In this document: piece after piece, positions 16,779-25,278 of the stretch
Numbering within the stretch: the first letter of the stretch is position 1
Layout: the number at the start of each line of letters is the position of its first letter
Assembly (NCBI RefSeq): GCF_028713515.1
Contig: NZ_JAQTOD010000004.1
Location: 162,485-226,484, forward strand
Reading direction: 5' to 3'
Origin: Sulfurimonas sp.
Lineage (GTDB): Bacteria; Campylobacterota; Campylobacteria; Campylobacterales; Sulfurimonadaceae
Length of the DNA stretch: 64,000 nt
Position numbers and translations under genes: made by a program
The notes under the pieces: model-generated
Told to the model about the DNA's origin: nothing
Seen by the model: the letters and a program-made list of their open reading frames with translations, nothing else
Database searches by the model: none

Positions 16779-17180
16779 TTATTTGTTAATGATGTAAGTT
16801 ACTACATCACCTTTTTCTAGGGTTGTTCCCTCACGGTTATAAACATCGTTGAAGTTTCTTCTTATCCACTTCTCGATTGTCTTGATGTCACTAAATCTCT
16901 TTGGGTTTGCTTTTGGTGAGAGCGGTTCAATCTCTTTTGTGGTAAAGTAGTTCTTACTTACTTTATTTAAATCATTCCCATGACAAGATGTACACGAAAT
17001 CTCCTTGCCTTTTTTTCCTATATGTTTTGAAGTAAAAACAGACTCTCCTCTTTTTGTATCAAACCCACTGAACTTAGGATTTTCAGATTTGGCTTGTTTT
17101 GCAAGAGTGAGCAGATACTCATCCGCAACCGATGCAAACGAGATACTAAAGAGTGAAAGTATGGTGATTATAAGTTTCAT
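16779..17180 (-). CDS. SHP-like monoheme cytochrome c (DUF1924 family)
   Basis: 133 residues: signal peptide (MKLIITILSLFSISFASVA), a heme motif CTSCH and the DUF1924/SHP landmarks 'FDTKRGESVFTSKHIGK', 'PLSPKANPKRFSDIKTIEKW' and 'IRRNFNDVYNREGT'. Sphaeroides heme protein is a high-spin cytochrome whose sixth ligand is displaced by O2 or NO; its genes characteristically cluster with DHC and a cytochrome b, as here. It is the first gene of a six-gene minus-strand operon that ends with a two-component system. An AAGGAAG ribosome site precedes the ATG. Confidence 0.87.
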   Translation of the reverse strand: MKLIITILSLFSISFASVADEYLLTLAKQAKSENPKFSGFDTKRGESVFTSKHIGKKGKEISCTSCHGNDLNKVSKNYFTTKEIEPLSPKANPKRFSDIKTIEKWIRRNFNDVYNREGTTLEKGDVVTYIINK

Positions 17181-17419
17181 TTTTCTTCCTTTTGTTGTTA
17201 TATGTTGAAAGTATAAAATGATTGTGTCAAATGTTTATGTGTACTCTCTTGACAGTTTCTTGACATTTAGAGAGTTACGAAGAGATGGCAACTTTTGGAT
17301 TGTTAAATATTGTGATTTGCTAATGGGGATAAGGAGTAAAAAATACTCATCATACATAACATTAGATTAGTATTAGATAGTTTCACATATGGTAGTTTGG
17401 ACTCCAGTTTAGTGCTAGC
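17181..17419. promoter_or_regulatory. promoter region of the SHP-DHC operon
   Basis: Upstream of the SHP gene (minus strand) lie TATACT (17210-17215) as a possible -10 and TTGACA (minus, 17225-17230). Farther upstream is a direct repeat, CTTGACA twice on the plus strand (17248-17254 and 17259-17265), repeating at exactly 11 bases. The rest, up to the remnant starting at 17419, shows no gene. Confidence 0.45.
17248..17265. promoter_or_regulatory. 11-bp-period direct repeat, candidate response-regulator box
   Basis: On the plus strand the block is CTTGACA-GTTT-CTTGACA; on the minus strand it reads TGTCAAG-AAAC-TGTCAAG. The spacing of one helical turn and the TGTCA core resemble PhoB/OmpR-type half-sites. 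It lies about 35-55 bases upstream of the putative -10 of the operon that encodes an OmpR-family regulator. Confidence 0.5.
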
Positions 17420-17676
17420 TTGATTTTCTCAGACGACAATCTCTCAACGATGTCTTATTTAAAGCGTTAAATTACGGGAATGAGCAGAGTAAAACGCTTA
17501 GTAAGTTTTTAACTTCTATTATTATTGCACTATCTATTGAGTCGTTAATGGCTGTTTTCAAGATTGTTCTTGATGACTATAACAAGTTAATAAATGCTTT
17601 TTATCTAGTGCTTGGAGTAACGCTTGTGATAGTAGGAACTGGTGTGTACAATATGCTTTCTCGTAGGAGTGAGTAG
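17419..17676 (+). pseudogene. remnant of a membrane protein (C-terminal part)
   Basis: An 85-codon open stretch without a plausible start follows a TAG at 17416. It reads 'LDFLRRQSLNDVLFKALNYG', then two hydrophobic helices (KFLTSIIIALSIESLMAVF and 'INAFYLVLGVTLVIVGTGVY') and ends NMLSRRSE. It looks like the C-terminal end of a two-helix membrane protein that lost its N-terminus. The family is not recognised. Confidence 0.4.
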
Positions 17677-17725
17677 TTTTAGTTTGGTTCATTTTATGAA
17701 GAGATAGAGTTAAAATAGAGCCCGT

Positions 17726-17760
17726 AAAAAAGGTGAAACAGTAAAGTTTTTACCTTTTTT
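17726..17760 (+). terminator. hairpin with T tract upstream of the diguanylate cyclase gene
   Basis: AAAAAAGGT (17726-17734) pairs with ACCTTTTTT (17752-17760), with further internal pairing of GAAAC with GTTTTT, and the structure ends in six T. It follows the membrane-protein remnant and could terminate transcription entering from the left. The symmetry would work in both directions. Confidence 0.55.
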
Positions 17761-17819
17761 ATATGGCATAAAATTTGCTTATATCTTATACTTTAGTATG
17801 ATTTAGTAAAAGGAAATGT

Positions 17820-19055
17820 TTGTATTTTTTAGAGGCGCTAAAGCTCAGAAGCAAGCTTTTTTTTATTTTAATTATTATCACCATCGGTTTAATTATGGTT
17901 GGAATTATGGGTGCCATCAATATAAACTCTATGAAAAAAAATCTTGATTCACTATATTTTGGCTCTCTTTTGCCGGTAATAGAACTTAACGGTATCGTCG
18001 AGGCATATCATGGCAATATGTACAACACAGTGTATAAGGCAAAAAATGGTGATATCAGCCAAAGTGATGCAGAGTTTGAGATAAAAAGTGCAATTGTAAA
18101 AGCAAATGAAGAGTGGAAATCTTATGAATCTCACTTTAAAAGATATGAAGAGGTTGGGTATGTTGAGTATACGGCTTCGGAGATAAAAAATACAAATGAG
18201 TATTTGGAAAAAATGCTAAAAGCAATTTCTGATGGACATAATATACAAAATTTATCGATTGATAATTTTGAGAAAACAGTAGAGCATATCCACCAAGTAG
18301 TAGATAAACTAATCTCTTATGAGATTGAAATTGCAAAATATGAGCGGAAAAAATTTTTGCAGATGTATGACTCTATGATGATTAAAGTTGGTTCCATACT
18401 AATCATTATTATTCTTGGTATTGTGGTTATCTCATTTTATGTATTTAAGAGTATTCAAAAAGATCAAACTATGCTTGAGATCGCAACAAAAAAGTTAAAA
18501 AATGCTAATAAAAGATTGGAAAATGCTTCGTATACGGACTCGCTAACCGGACTCTATAATAGGCGTTATTTTAATCTTGTTTATGAGCGGGAGCTAAGAA
18601 GAGCCAAGAGAAGTAACTCCTTTATCACTTTTATGATGTTAGATATTGATTATTTTAAACAGTACAATGATACTTATGGACATATAGAGGGAGACAATGC
18701 GCTAAAGAGTGTTGCGAAAACCCTAAAGAGTGTTCTAAAGAGACCGAGTGATTTTGTTTTTAGGCTTGGTGGAGAGGAGTTTGGTATCTTGATGGCTGAA
18801 ACTTGTGAACTAAACAGTATAAAGCTAGCGCAAGCAATTTGTGATAGTGTGAGAATGAGTGCAATAAAACATGAGGGCTCAAAGGTCAATGAGTTTATGA
18901 CTATATCTGTTGGTGTTGCTTGTTGCATTGCGGATGAAGCTCTCAATGAAGAGGTTTTAATAACAAAGGCGGATGAGATGTTATACAGAGCAAAAGAGAG
19001 CGGAAGAGATAGATATGAGATTACTTCTGATATTAGCGAGGCAACTACGCTTTGA
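17820..19055 (+). CDS. membrane-bound diguanylate cyclase (GGDEF)
   Basis: A 411-residue inner-membrane enzyme making cyclic di-GMP. TM1 is near residues 9-31, followed by a periplasmic four-helix-bundle sensor domain resembling 4HB_MCP (MKKNLDSLYFGSLLPVIELN). TM2 is near 187-212, followed by a coiled linker and a complete GGDEF domain: DSLTGLYNRRYF, 'FMMLDIDYFKQYNDTYGH', the active-site 'RLGGEEFGIL' and 'ADEMLYRAKESGRD'. The start is TTG 17820, six bases after AAAAGGA; no ATG fits the frame nearby. No EAL domain is present. The cyclic di-GMP target is unknown; the adhesin operon at 30 kb is one candidate only by general analogy. Confidence 0.92.
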   Translation: MYFLEALKLRSKLFFILIIITIGLIMVGIMGAININSMKKNLDSLYFGSLLPVIELNGIVEAYHGNMYNTVYKAKNGDISQSDAEFEIKSAIVKANEEWKSYESHFKRYEEVGYVEYTASEIKNTNEYLEKMLKAISDGHNIQNLSIDNFEKTVEHIHQVVDKLISYEIEIAKYERKKFLQMYDSMMIKVGSILIIIILGIVVISFYVFKSIQKDQTMLEIATKKLKNANKRLENASYTDSLTGLYNRRYFNLVYERELRRAKRSNSFITFMMLDIDYFKQYNDTYGHIEGDNALKSVAKTLKSVLKRPSDFVFRLGGEEFGILMAETCELNSIKLAQAICDSVRMSAIKHEGSKVNEFMTISVGVACCIADEALNEEVLITKADEMLYRAKESGRDRYEITSDISEATTL

Positions 19056-19092
19056 TTAGTATATTAAAATTTATGGGATATAAAAAAAGATT

Positions 19093-19833
19093 ATGATAAA
19101 AAAAAGCTTCTACTTCTGTTTGACCATTGCTCTTTTTATGAGCGGATGTTCAACAACTACATACTCGCAAAGAAAGATTCAGGCTCCGCTGGATGGAGAG
19201 TGGAAATCGACTTCTTCAAAGGCGATACTAAACTTTAAAGATGATAAATTAAGCGGTAATGATGGGTGTAACCACTTTTCTGGAAGCTATGAAAGTAGCG
19301 CAGATGAGTTAAGAATAGATAAAAATTTAGTCTCTACGATGATGAACTGCGAAGAAGATATTATGGAAAAAGCTAATATTTTTAGAAGAAATTTAGTAGA
19401 AGCAAGACGATACACAAACGATGGAAAAATTTTAAAGTTTCTTAAAAATGATGGATCAGTTCTTGGTGAGTTTAAGAGTGTTTCAGTCTCTTTTGATGGC
19501 GGAAAATACATAGTTCAAACTCTTAGTGATGGAAAAAAAGCTACAGTAGCCCTAAAGCATGGAATTTCGGTTTTTTTAGAACTTAAACAAAATAGCAAGA
19601 TGAGTGGTTTTACAGGGTGCAATCGCTTCAGTTGTGACTATCTTTTAAAGGATGACGATATAGTTATCTTCAACTTAGCAACAACTAGAAAAATGTGCCC
19701 TCTTGACAACATGAAGACAGAAAAAACTTTTATTGAGGTTATGAAAAATGGAGCAAAAATTTCTCATAAAAACGAGAGATGGGAACTTCGCGATGCTTCA
19801 GATATTTTGTTGATGGAGATGATAAAAGAGTAG
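19093..19833 (+). CDS. lipoprotein with two META/HslJ-like domains
   Basis: 246 residues. The signal peptide ends in a lipobox (ALFMSGC), giving an outer-membrane or periplasmic lipoprotein. Two related domains follow: 'DGEWKSTSSKAILNFKDDKL' with 'GNDGCNHFSGSY' near residues 35-110, and 'KMSGFTGCNRFSCDYLLKD' with TTRKMCPLDNMKTEKTF near 160-235. The GxxGCNxF motif is the hallmark of META domains, which are found in HslJ and heat- or antibiotic-response lipoproteins. The tandem arrangement suggests internal duplication. It is probably cotranscribed with, or read independently downstream of, the cyclase gene. Confidence 0.87.
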   Translation: MIKKSFYFCLTIALFMSGCSTTTYSQRKIQAPLDGEWKSTSSKAILNFKDDKLSGNDGCNHFSGSYESSADELRIDKNLVSTMMNCEEDIMEKANIFRRNLVEARRYTNDGKILKFLKNDGSVLGEFKSVSVSFDGGKYIVQTLSDGKKATVALKHGISVFLELKQNSKMSGFTGCNRFSCDYLLKDDDIVIFNLATTRKMCPLDNMKTEKTFIEVMKNGAKISHKNERWELRDASDILLMEMIKE

Positions 19834-20019
19834 CTTTATCTAAGTCTTTTTTATAGTTCTAATATCATTTTTTTTGTTAAGTTGTTTTTTGGAGGTGCAT
19901 ATCTATTTTGCTAGTTTAATATAATATTTATATTTATTCTGGGTGTATAATAGTATAAAAATTTACATTAGGCTAGAGAGTTTAAATTTATGTAATGATA
20001 CAAAATTTGGAGGTGCAAA

Positions 20020-22338
20020 ATGTTCAAAGATATTGTCTGTGGCATGGAAGTTTCTGACTCTACGCCCTATAAAAGTGATTTTGAAGGGAAGCGTTATCTA
20101 TTTTGCTCCGAACATTGTAGGCAAAAATTTACCGAGCATCTTGAAACTTATTTTCATTTAGAGTCTCCAAACCAAGGCTGTTCTGGTGGATTGTGCGTGG
20201 GGCAATCTACATCACATAAGCATGATGTGCCAACTACCAACTATACCTGCCACATGCACCCCGAAGTTATCCAAGATCATCCCGGTGTCTGTCCTAAATG
20301 TGGTATGTCACTGGAACCAATGAATCCCAATATTGCAGTTGAAGAACATAGTGAACAAGACTCCATCAATAGACGATTTTGGATTAGTGGTGTCCTTGTA
20401 ATCCCTTTGTTTATTATTGCAATGATAGGTGATATGGGATTTTTACCTTTTCCTATGAAGATGCTCCAGTGGGTCGAATTTTTTCTTGCTACTCCTATTG
20501 TTTTGTGGGGAGGATGGCCATTTTTTGTGCGAGGATGGCAATCGTTTAGGACATTCAATCTGAATATGTTTACTCTTATTGCCATCGGGGTAGCAACATC
20601 GTATGTGTATAGTATTGTTGCACTGCTGTTTCCCCATATTTTCCCTCCGCTTATGCAGACACACGAGGGATTGGTACATATCTATTTTGAAGCATCTGCT
20701 GTTATTACGGTGTTGGTTTTGTTGGGTCAGGTGCTTGAACTTAACGCACGCAGTAAAACAAATAGTGCAATCAAGACGCTATTGAATCTTTCACCCAAGC
20801 AAGCACACCGCATTGATGAAAAAGGAGATGAGGAGAACATTAATCTTGATGAAATTCATATAGGAGATCGTCTGCGAATTAAACCAGGAGAAAAAATTCC
20901 TGTAGATGGTGTCGTGCTAGAAGGGCAGAGCAATGTGGATGAGTCGATGATTACCGGAGAACCAATCGCGGTTCCTAAAGGATTAGGCGACCTGCTGATT
21001 GGTGCAACTTTAAATAAAAACGGTACTCTTGTTATGCGTGCAGATAAGGTTGGAAGTGATACGATGCTCTCGCAGATTGTAGCGATGGTGTCGTATGCAC
21101 AGCGTTCCCGTGCGCCTATACAGAAGCTAGCTGATATAGTGTCAGGCTATTTTGTCCCAGCGGTCGTTGTCTCAGCACTGTTGGCGTTTGCGGGCTGGTG
21201 GATTTGGGGTCCGCAACCGCAATTGGGGTATGCCATTGTTGCTATGGTTGCCGTGCTAATTATTGCCTGTCCTTGCGCCTTGGGTCTGGCTACTCCGATT
21301 TCGATTATGGTTGGAACCGGGCGCGCGGCATTGATGGGTATTTTAATTAAAGATGCGCGAACTCTAGAGATGATGGAGAAAGTAACAACGCTAGTGCTTG
21401 ATAAAACAGGAACACTAACACAGGGCAAACCGGAAGTAACTCGACTTATTCCCTTGGATGGATTTGAACTAAATGAGATTTTACGCTACGGAGCGAGTCT
21501 GGAAAAAGCGAGTGAACATCCGTTGGCTGAAGCAGTAGTGGAATATGCACATAGAAGCGGAGTGGTGTTTGTTGAGGTAAAAGACTTTAATGCCATCACA
21601 GGACAAGGGATTGTCGGTGAGATTGAAAACAGGCGTATAAGTGTGGGAAGCGATACATTTATTGAGAGCCTTGGTATTTCCACAAAAGCTATTTTGAGTG
21701 AAGCTGATAATATGCGGAGAGATGGAAAAACGGTCATTTTTATGGCTATAGACTCGACTCTTAGTGCAATATTTGGGATTGAAGACCCAATTAAGGAGAG
21801 CTCTAGTAAAGCGGTTCAGCTACTAAAATCAGAAGGGATTCGTGTTGTTATGCTTAGTGGAGATAACGAATTTACTGCAAACGCCGTTGCTAGACAAATA
21901 GATATTGGCGAAGTTCATGCTAATGTCATGCCTCAGGATAAAGTCTCAATTATTAAAAATCTGCAAAAAAATGGCGAAGTTGTTGCTATGGCAGGAGATG
22001 GAATCAATGACGCTCCAGCACTGGCATCTGCTGATATTGGTATTGCTATGGGAACGGGAACAGATGTAGCTATTGAGAGCGCGGGAGTTACCCTTATTAA
22101 AGGGGACTTGATGGGAATATTAAAAGTAAGAAAGTTAAGTCGCGCAACAATGAAGAATATTAGACAGAATCTATTTTTTGCTTTTGTTTATAATAGCGTT
22201 GGAATTCCAATTGCAGCGGGAGTGCTATACCCATTTTTTGGAATCCTATTCTCGCCGATGATTGCAGCTTTAGCGATGAGTTTTAGCTCAGTGTCTGTGA
22301 TTGCCAATGCATTGCGTTTACGCAATTGTAAACTTTAG
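20020..22338 (+). CDS. copper-translocating P-type ATPase with N-terminal YHS and heavy-metal-binding domains
   Basis: A 772-residue inner-membrane P1B-type ATPase, probably exporting copper(I). It starts with a YHS domain ([18 protein letters not shown], then [10 protein letters not shown]), followed by a HMBD-type cysteine/histidine motif (YTCHMHPEV and [13 protein letters not shown]). The ATPase core has the CPC metal site in '[13 protein letters not shown]', the phosphorylation site DKTGT, TGE in '[11 protein letters not shown]', the HP locus 'ASEHPLAEA' and the hinge '[10 protein letters not shown]'. The canonical MXCXXC HMA domain is absent. A GGAGG ribosome site precedes the ATG. GC content is visibly higher than in flanking genes, hinting at transfer. 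Confidence 0.93.
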   Translation: MFKDIVCGMEVSDSTPYKSDFEGKRYLFCSEHCRQKFTEHLETYFHLESPNQGCSGGLCVGQSTSHKHDVPTTNYTCHMHPEVIQDHPGVCPKCGMSLEPMNPNIAVEEHSEQDSINRRFWISGVLVIPLFIIAMIGDMGFLPFPMKMLQWVEFFLATPIVLWGGWPFFVRGWQSFRTFNLNMFTLIAIGVATSYVYSIVALLFPHIFPPLMQTHEGLVHIYFEASAVITVLVLLGQVLELNARSKTNSAIKTLLNLSPKQAHRIDEKGDEENINLDEIHIGDRLRIKPGEKIPVDGVVLEGQSNVDESMITGEPIAVPKGLGDLLIGATLNKNGTLVMRADKVGSDTMLSQIVAMVSYAQRSRAPIQKLADIVSGYFVPAVVVSALLAFAGWWIWGPQPQLGYAIVAMVAVLIIACPCALGLATPISIMVGTGRAALMGILIKDARTLEMMEKVTTLVLDKTGTLTQGKPEVTRLIPLDGFELNEILRYGASLEKASEHPLAEAVVEYAHRSGVVFVEVKDFNAITGQGIVGEIENRRISVGSDTFIESLGISTKAILSEADNMRRDGKTVIFMAIDSTLSAIFGIEDPIKESSSKAVQLLKSEGIRVVMLSGDNEFTANAVARQIDIGEVHANVMPQDKVSIIKNLQKNGEVVAMAGDGINDAPALASADIGIAMGTGTDVAIESAGVTLIKGDLMGILKVRKLSRATMKNIRQNLFFAFVYNSVGIPIAAGVLYPFFGILFSPMIAALAMSFSSVSVIANALRLRNCKL

Positions 22339-22378
22339 TTTGTACTGATATTATATTTGTTACTGTTAGGATGAAAAA

Positions 22379-22591
22379 ATGAAACTTTTAAACATAATAA
22401 TAACAGGATGGGCAGTTTTACTAAATGCTACAGAAAATTCTCCTCAATCATTAGGTGCAACGGATGGAAAAAGCGTTTATTTACCGATTGCTAAGCCGAT
22501 TAATCTGCATGAAGAAGCAGATGTTCAAAAAGCTGATCAAAACAGAAGTGGACATGGGAGTGCAAAATGGTTGCAAAAACAGTCTCGTTAA
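22379..22591 (+). CDS. small exported hypothetical protein in the copper cluster
   Basis: 70 residues with an N-terminal hydrophobic segment (MKLLNIIITGWAVLLNATEN) that could be a signal peptide, followed by a short polar mature part. The mature part contains 'SVYLPIAKPINLHEEADVQK' and ends in a basic stretch. AGGA lies upstream of the ATG. Its last 25 bases overlap the start of the TolC-like gene in another frame, which suggests translational coupling. The single His and absence of Cys give no clear metal-binding motif. I do not recognise the family. Confidence 0.55.
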   Translation: MKLLNIIITGWAVLLNATENSPQSLGATDGKSVYLPIAKPINLHEEADVQKADQNRSGHGSAKWLQKQSR

Positions 22592-23916
22592 TCGGCTTAC
22601 TTCTTTTGAGTGGGTGTTCTACAATCTCTCAGCAAGAAATATTTGATCAGGTAAAGCACTCGAGTTCATCACACGGCGCAAAAGAGTTGCAGTGGATTAA
22701 ATCGCCAGAAGATGCCTCTAAAGTAGAAGAGAGCGTTTGGAGGCTACTTGAGAAACCTTTGCAAATGGATGATGCCGTACGGATTGCTCTTATTAATAAT
22801 CGCGCATTACAGCAGAGTTATGCACAAATTGGTATTTCACAGAGTGATTTGGTTCAAGCAGGACTTGTGAATAATCCGCTTTTAGGATACAGTGTAGGGC
22901 GTAGCAATGGGGTTACCAAATCGACTATTAGTCTTGATATTGCATTTCTAGATATGCTATGGATACCGTTACGAAGGGAACTAGGCAAGATTGCACTAGA
23001 AGAGATACAAGCTAGTATAGGCAATGAGGTGCTAGAGGTAGTTAGAGATACTAAAAAAGCATATATAGAACTCGTTGCTATTGAGAAGAAAATGCTCTAT
23101 TATAAAGATATTTTAGTATCACATGAGGCTTCTCTTCAGCTTGTAACACGACAATATACAGCAGGTAATATCACAAAACGAAACCTTCTAAAAATTCAGA
23201 ATTCGTATCAGCATGCCCGTGTTGAGTCAATAGAGATAGCAAAGAAATATGCCATGGCACGAGAGTCACTAAACCGTATATGTGGACTTTATGGTGGGCA
23301 AACTAATTACACGCTCGATAGTAGTTTAAAACCGATAGAGTCTCCACCAAACTTATCAAAAGGTCTAGAAAAGATAGCAATTGCTAGTCGACTAGATATG
23401 AGAGCGGCTATTGCTGCCGTAGATTATGCCGCTAAAGAGGCAGGTTATACTAAGAATACCCGTTTATTAAGCGAGCTGGAGTTATCAATAGAGAGTGAAA
23501 AAAATAGTAATGAGGATCGTCTTAACAGCTTTGGAATTAAAATTCCGATTCCAATTTTCGACTTTGGGCAAGCTCGTGTCAGTAAAGCAGAAGCGCTCTA
23601 CAATCAAAATGTTCATCATTTGTATGAGAAGGCGGTTGTTATTCGTTCGGAGGTGCGTGAAAAATATGCGCTTTTGCTTCATGCTCATACTATAGTTCAT
23701 GAATATGATGATGTAATTGTAAAAATAAATCAACAGATTTTAGAAGAGACGCAGCTATATTATAATGGGATGCTTGATGGTATTTATGAGTTGCTTGAGG
23801 ATAAACGGCATCTTGTTGATGCCAAGATTGAAGCCGTTGAAGCATATAGTGAGTTTTGGAAGGCTCAGGCTGACTTAGAGTACGCAGTAGGAGGAAACTA
23901 TAATGAAGCACGATAG
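22567..23916 (+). CDS. TolC-family outer-membrane lipoprotein of the copper cluster
   Basis: 449 residues with a lipoprotein signal (SLIGLLLLSGC) and the two-repeat helical outer-membrane efflux protein pattern. Repeat 1 includes 'MDDAVRIALINNRALQQSYA' and 'VQAGLVNNPLLGYSVG'; repeat 2 includes 'RLDMRAAIAAVDYAAKEAGY' and 'GIKIPIPIFDFGQARVSKAE'. Members form the outer-membrane exit duct of efflux systems. No RND pump or adaptor gene is adjacent, so its inner-membrane partner must be encoded elsewhere or differ from CusBA. GGGAG precedes the ATG; the end overlaps the oxidase gene by 14 bases. Confidence 0.88.
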   Translation: MVAKTVSLIGLLLLSGCSTISQQEIFDQVKHSSSSHGAKELQWIKSPEDASKVEESVWRLLEKPLQMDDAVRIALINNRALQQSYAQIGISQSDLVQAGLVNNPLLGYSVGRSNGVTKSTISLDIAFLDMLWIPLRRELGKIALEEIQASIGNEVLEVVRDTKKAYIELVAIEKKMLYYKDILVSHEASLQLVTRQYTAGNITKRNLLKIQNSYQHARVESIEIAKKYAMARESLNRICGLYGGQTNYTLDSSLKPIESPPNLSKGLEKIAIASRLDMRAAIAAVDYAAKEAGYTKNTRLLSELELSIESEKNSNEDRLNSFGIKIPIPIFDFGQARVSKAEALYNQNVHHLYEKAVVIRSEVREKYALLLHAHTIVHEYDDVIVKINQQILEETQLYYNGMLDGIYELLEDKRHLVDAKIEAVEAYSEFWKAQADLEYAVGGNYNEAR

Positions 23917-25240
23917 ACGCGATTTTTTAGGATTAGGTGCGGTACTGCTTGCTTCAAGCGCATTGGCAAAAACCTCTCAAGCACAAGAACATAATCATGA
24001 TTTTCATACTAATGGAGTGAAACGACAGCTTACATTGGTAAAAAACCCAAAACGAGTCCTTTCTCCTTCCACAGTCATTACTCCACGAAAGGGAAAAAAA
24101 TATAATCCAGTTGTTACGCTTAATGGTTGGACATTGCCATATGAGATGAAAGATGGAGCAAAAGAATTCCATCTTATTGCAGAGCCTGTAGTGCGGGAGT
24201 TTGCTCCTGGCATGGTAGTTAATTGCTGGGGATACAACGGTACTTCTCCGGGACCTACAATTGAAGCAGTGGAGGGTGATTTTGTACGGATTATTGTTAC
24301 TAATCATCTCCCAGAACATACAACAATCCACTGGCATGGACTTATTATTCCAAATGGAATGGATGGAGTAGGTGGTTTGACCCAGCCACAGATTGCACCA
24401 GGAGAGAGTTTTGTGTATGAGTTTGTCTTGCGTCAAAGTGGGACATTTATGTATCATCCACACGCTGATGAGATGGTGCAGATGGCAATGGGTTCTATGG
24501 GGATGTTTATTGTTCACCCCAAAAATGCATCCGAGCATAAAGTTGATCGAGACTTTTGTTTTTTACTCGCTAGTTATGATGTAGCACCGGGAACATACAC
24601 TCCAAATCCTTCAACTATGACGGAGTTTAATATTTGGAGTTTTAACAGTCGTGTCTTCCCTGGAATTGATTCAATGAATGTTCGTGTCGGAGATAGGGTT
24701 CGAATCCGCGTGGGAAATCTTACTATGACAAACCATCCAATTCATATGCACGGACATCCATTTGAGGTTACCTGTACAGATGGAGGATGGGTTCAAAAGA
24801 GTGCAAGATGGCCAGAGGTAACTATTGATATCGGTGTGGGACAGATGCGTGCTATTGAATTTGTGGCAACAGAGGAAGGCGATTGGTCTTTTCATTGCCA
24901 TAAATCACACCATACCATGGGTGCTATGGGACACAGCATTCCTAATATGATTGGTGTAAAACAAGATGATTTAAGTGAAAAAATTGGTAATTTAATGCCA
25001 GATTATATGTATATGCCGATGGGTAAAAATGGGATGGCAGAGATGCAGGATATGGCAGAGATGGGGATGGCGCTACCTGAAAATACATTGCCAATGATGA
25101 TGGGACAGGGACCATTTGGTCCTATTGAAATGGGAGGTATGTTTACTCTTGTAAAAGTACGACGAAATAAGCCCAAGGATGACTATAGTGATTCGGGATG
25201 GTATCATCACCCCCATAATAGTGTTGCTCGAAAAGTATAA
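23903..25240 (+). CDS. Tat-exported multicopper oxidase
   Basis: 445 residues; likely a periplasmic cuprous oxidase protecting against copper. It begins with a Tat-like signal (KHDRRDFLGLGAVLLASSAL). Copper-site motifs are complete: 'TTIHWHGLIIPNGMDG', 'TFMYHPHADEM', 'NHPIHMHGHPFEV' and the C-terminal 'HCHKSHHTMGAMGH' holding the type 1 and trinuclear ligands. A Met-rich C-terminal segment (MPDYMYMPMGKNGMAEMQDM) may bind Cu(I). An AGGAGG ribosome site lies within the end of the TolC-like gene. Together with the ATPase it forms a two-compartment copper defence cluster. Confidence 0.93.
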   Translation: MKHDRRDFLGLGAVLLASSALAKTSQAQEHNHDFHTNGVKRQLTLVKNPKRVLSPSTVITPRKGKKYNPVVTLNGWTLPYEMKDGAKEFHLIAEPVVREFAPGMVVNCWGYNGTSPGPTIEAVEGDFVRIIVTNHLPEHTTIHWHGLIIPNGMDGVGGLTQPQIAPGESFVYEFVLRQSGTFMYHPHADEMVQMAMGSMGMFIVHPKNASEHKVDRDFCFLLASYDVAPGTYTPNPSTMTEFNIWSFNSRVFPGIDSMNVRVGDRVRIRVGNLTMTNHPIHMHGHPFEVTCTDGGWVQKSARWPEVTIDIGVGQMRAIEFVATEEGDWSFHCHKSHHTMGAMGHSIPNMIGVKQDDLSEKIGNLMPDYMYMPMGKNGMAEMQDMAEMGMALPENTLPMMMGQGPFGPIEMGGMFTLVKVRRNKPKDDYSDSGWYHHPHNSVARKV

Positions 25241-25278
25241 AAAGGGTTCTTTGTGATATGACTACAAGCTAAACGAGG

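Noticed and set aside
23954..24538. Long minus-strand open frame opposite the multicopper oxidase gene
   Set aside because: It has Cys/His-rich random composition from reverse reading of His-rich motifs. No start signal and full overlap with a well-supported gene.
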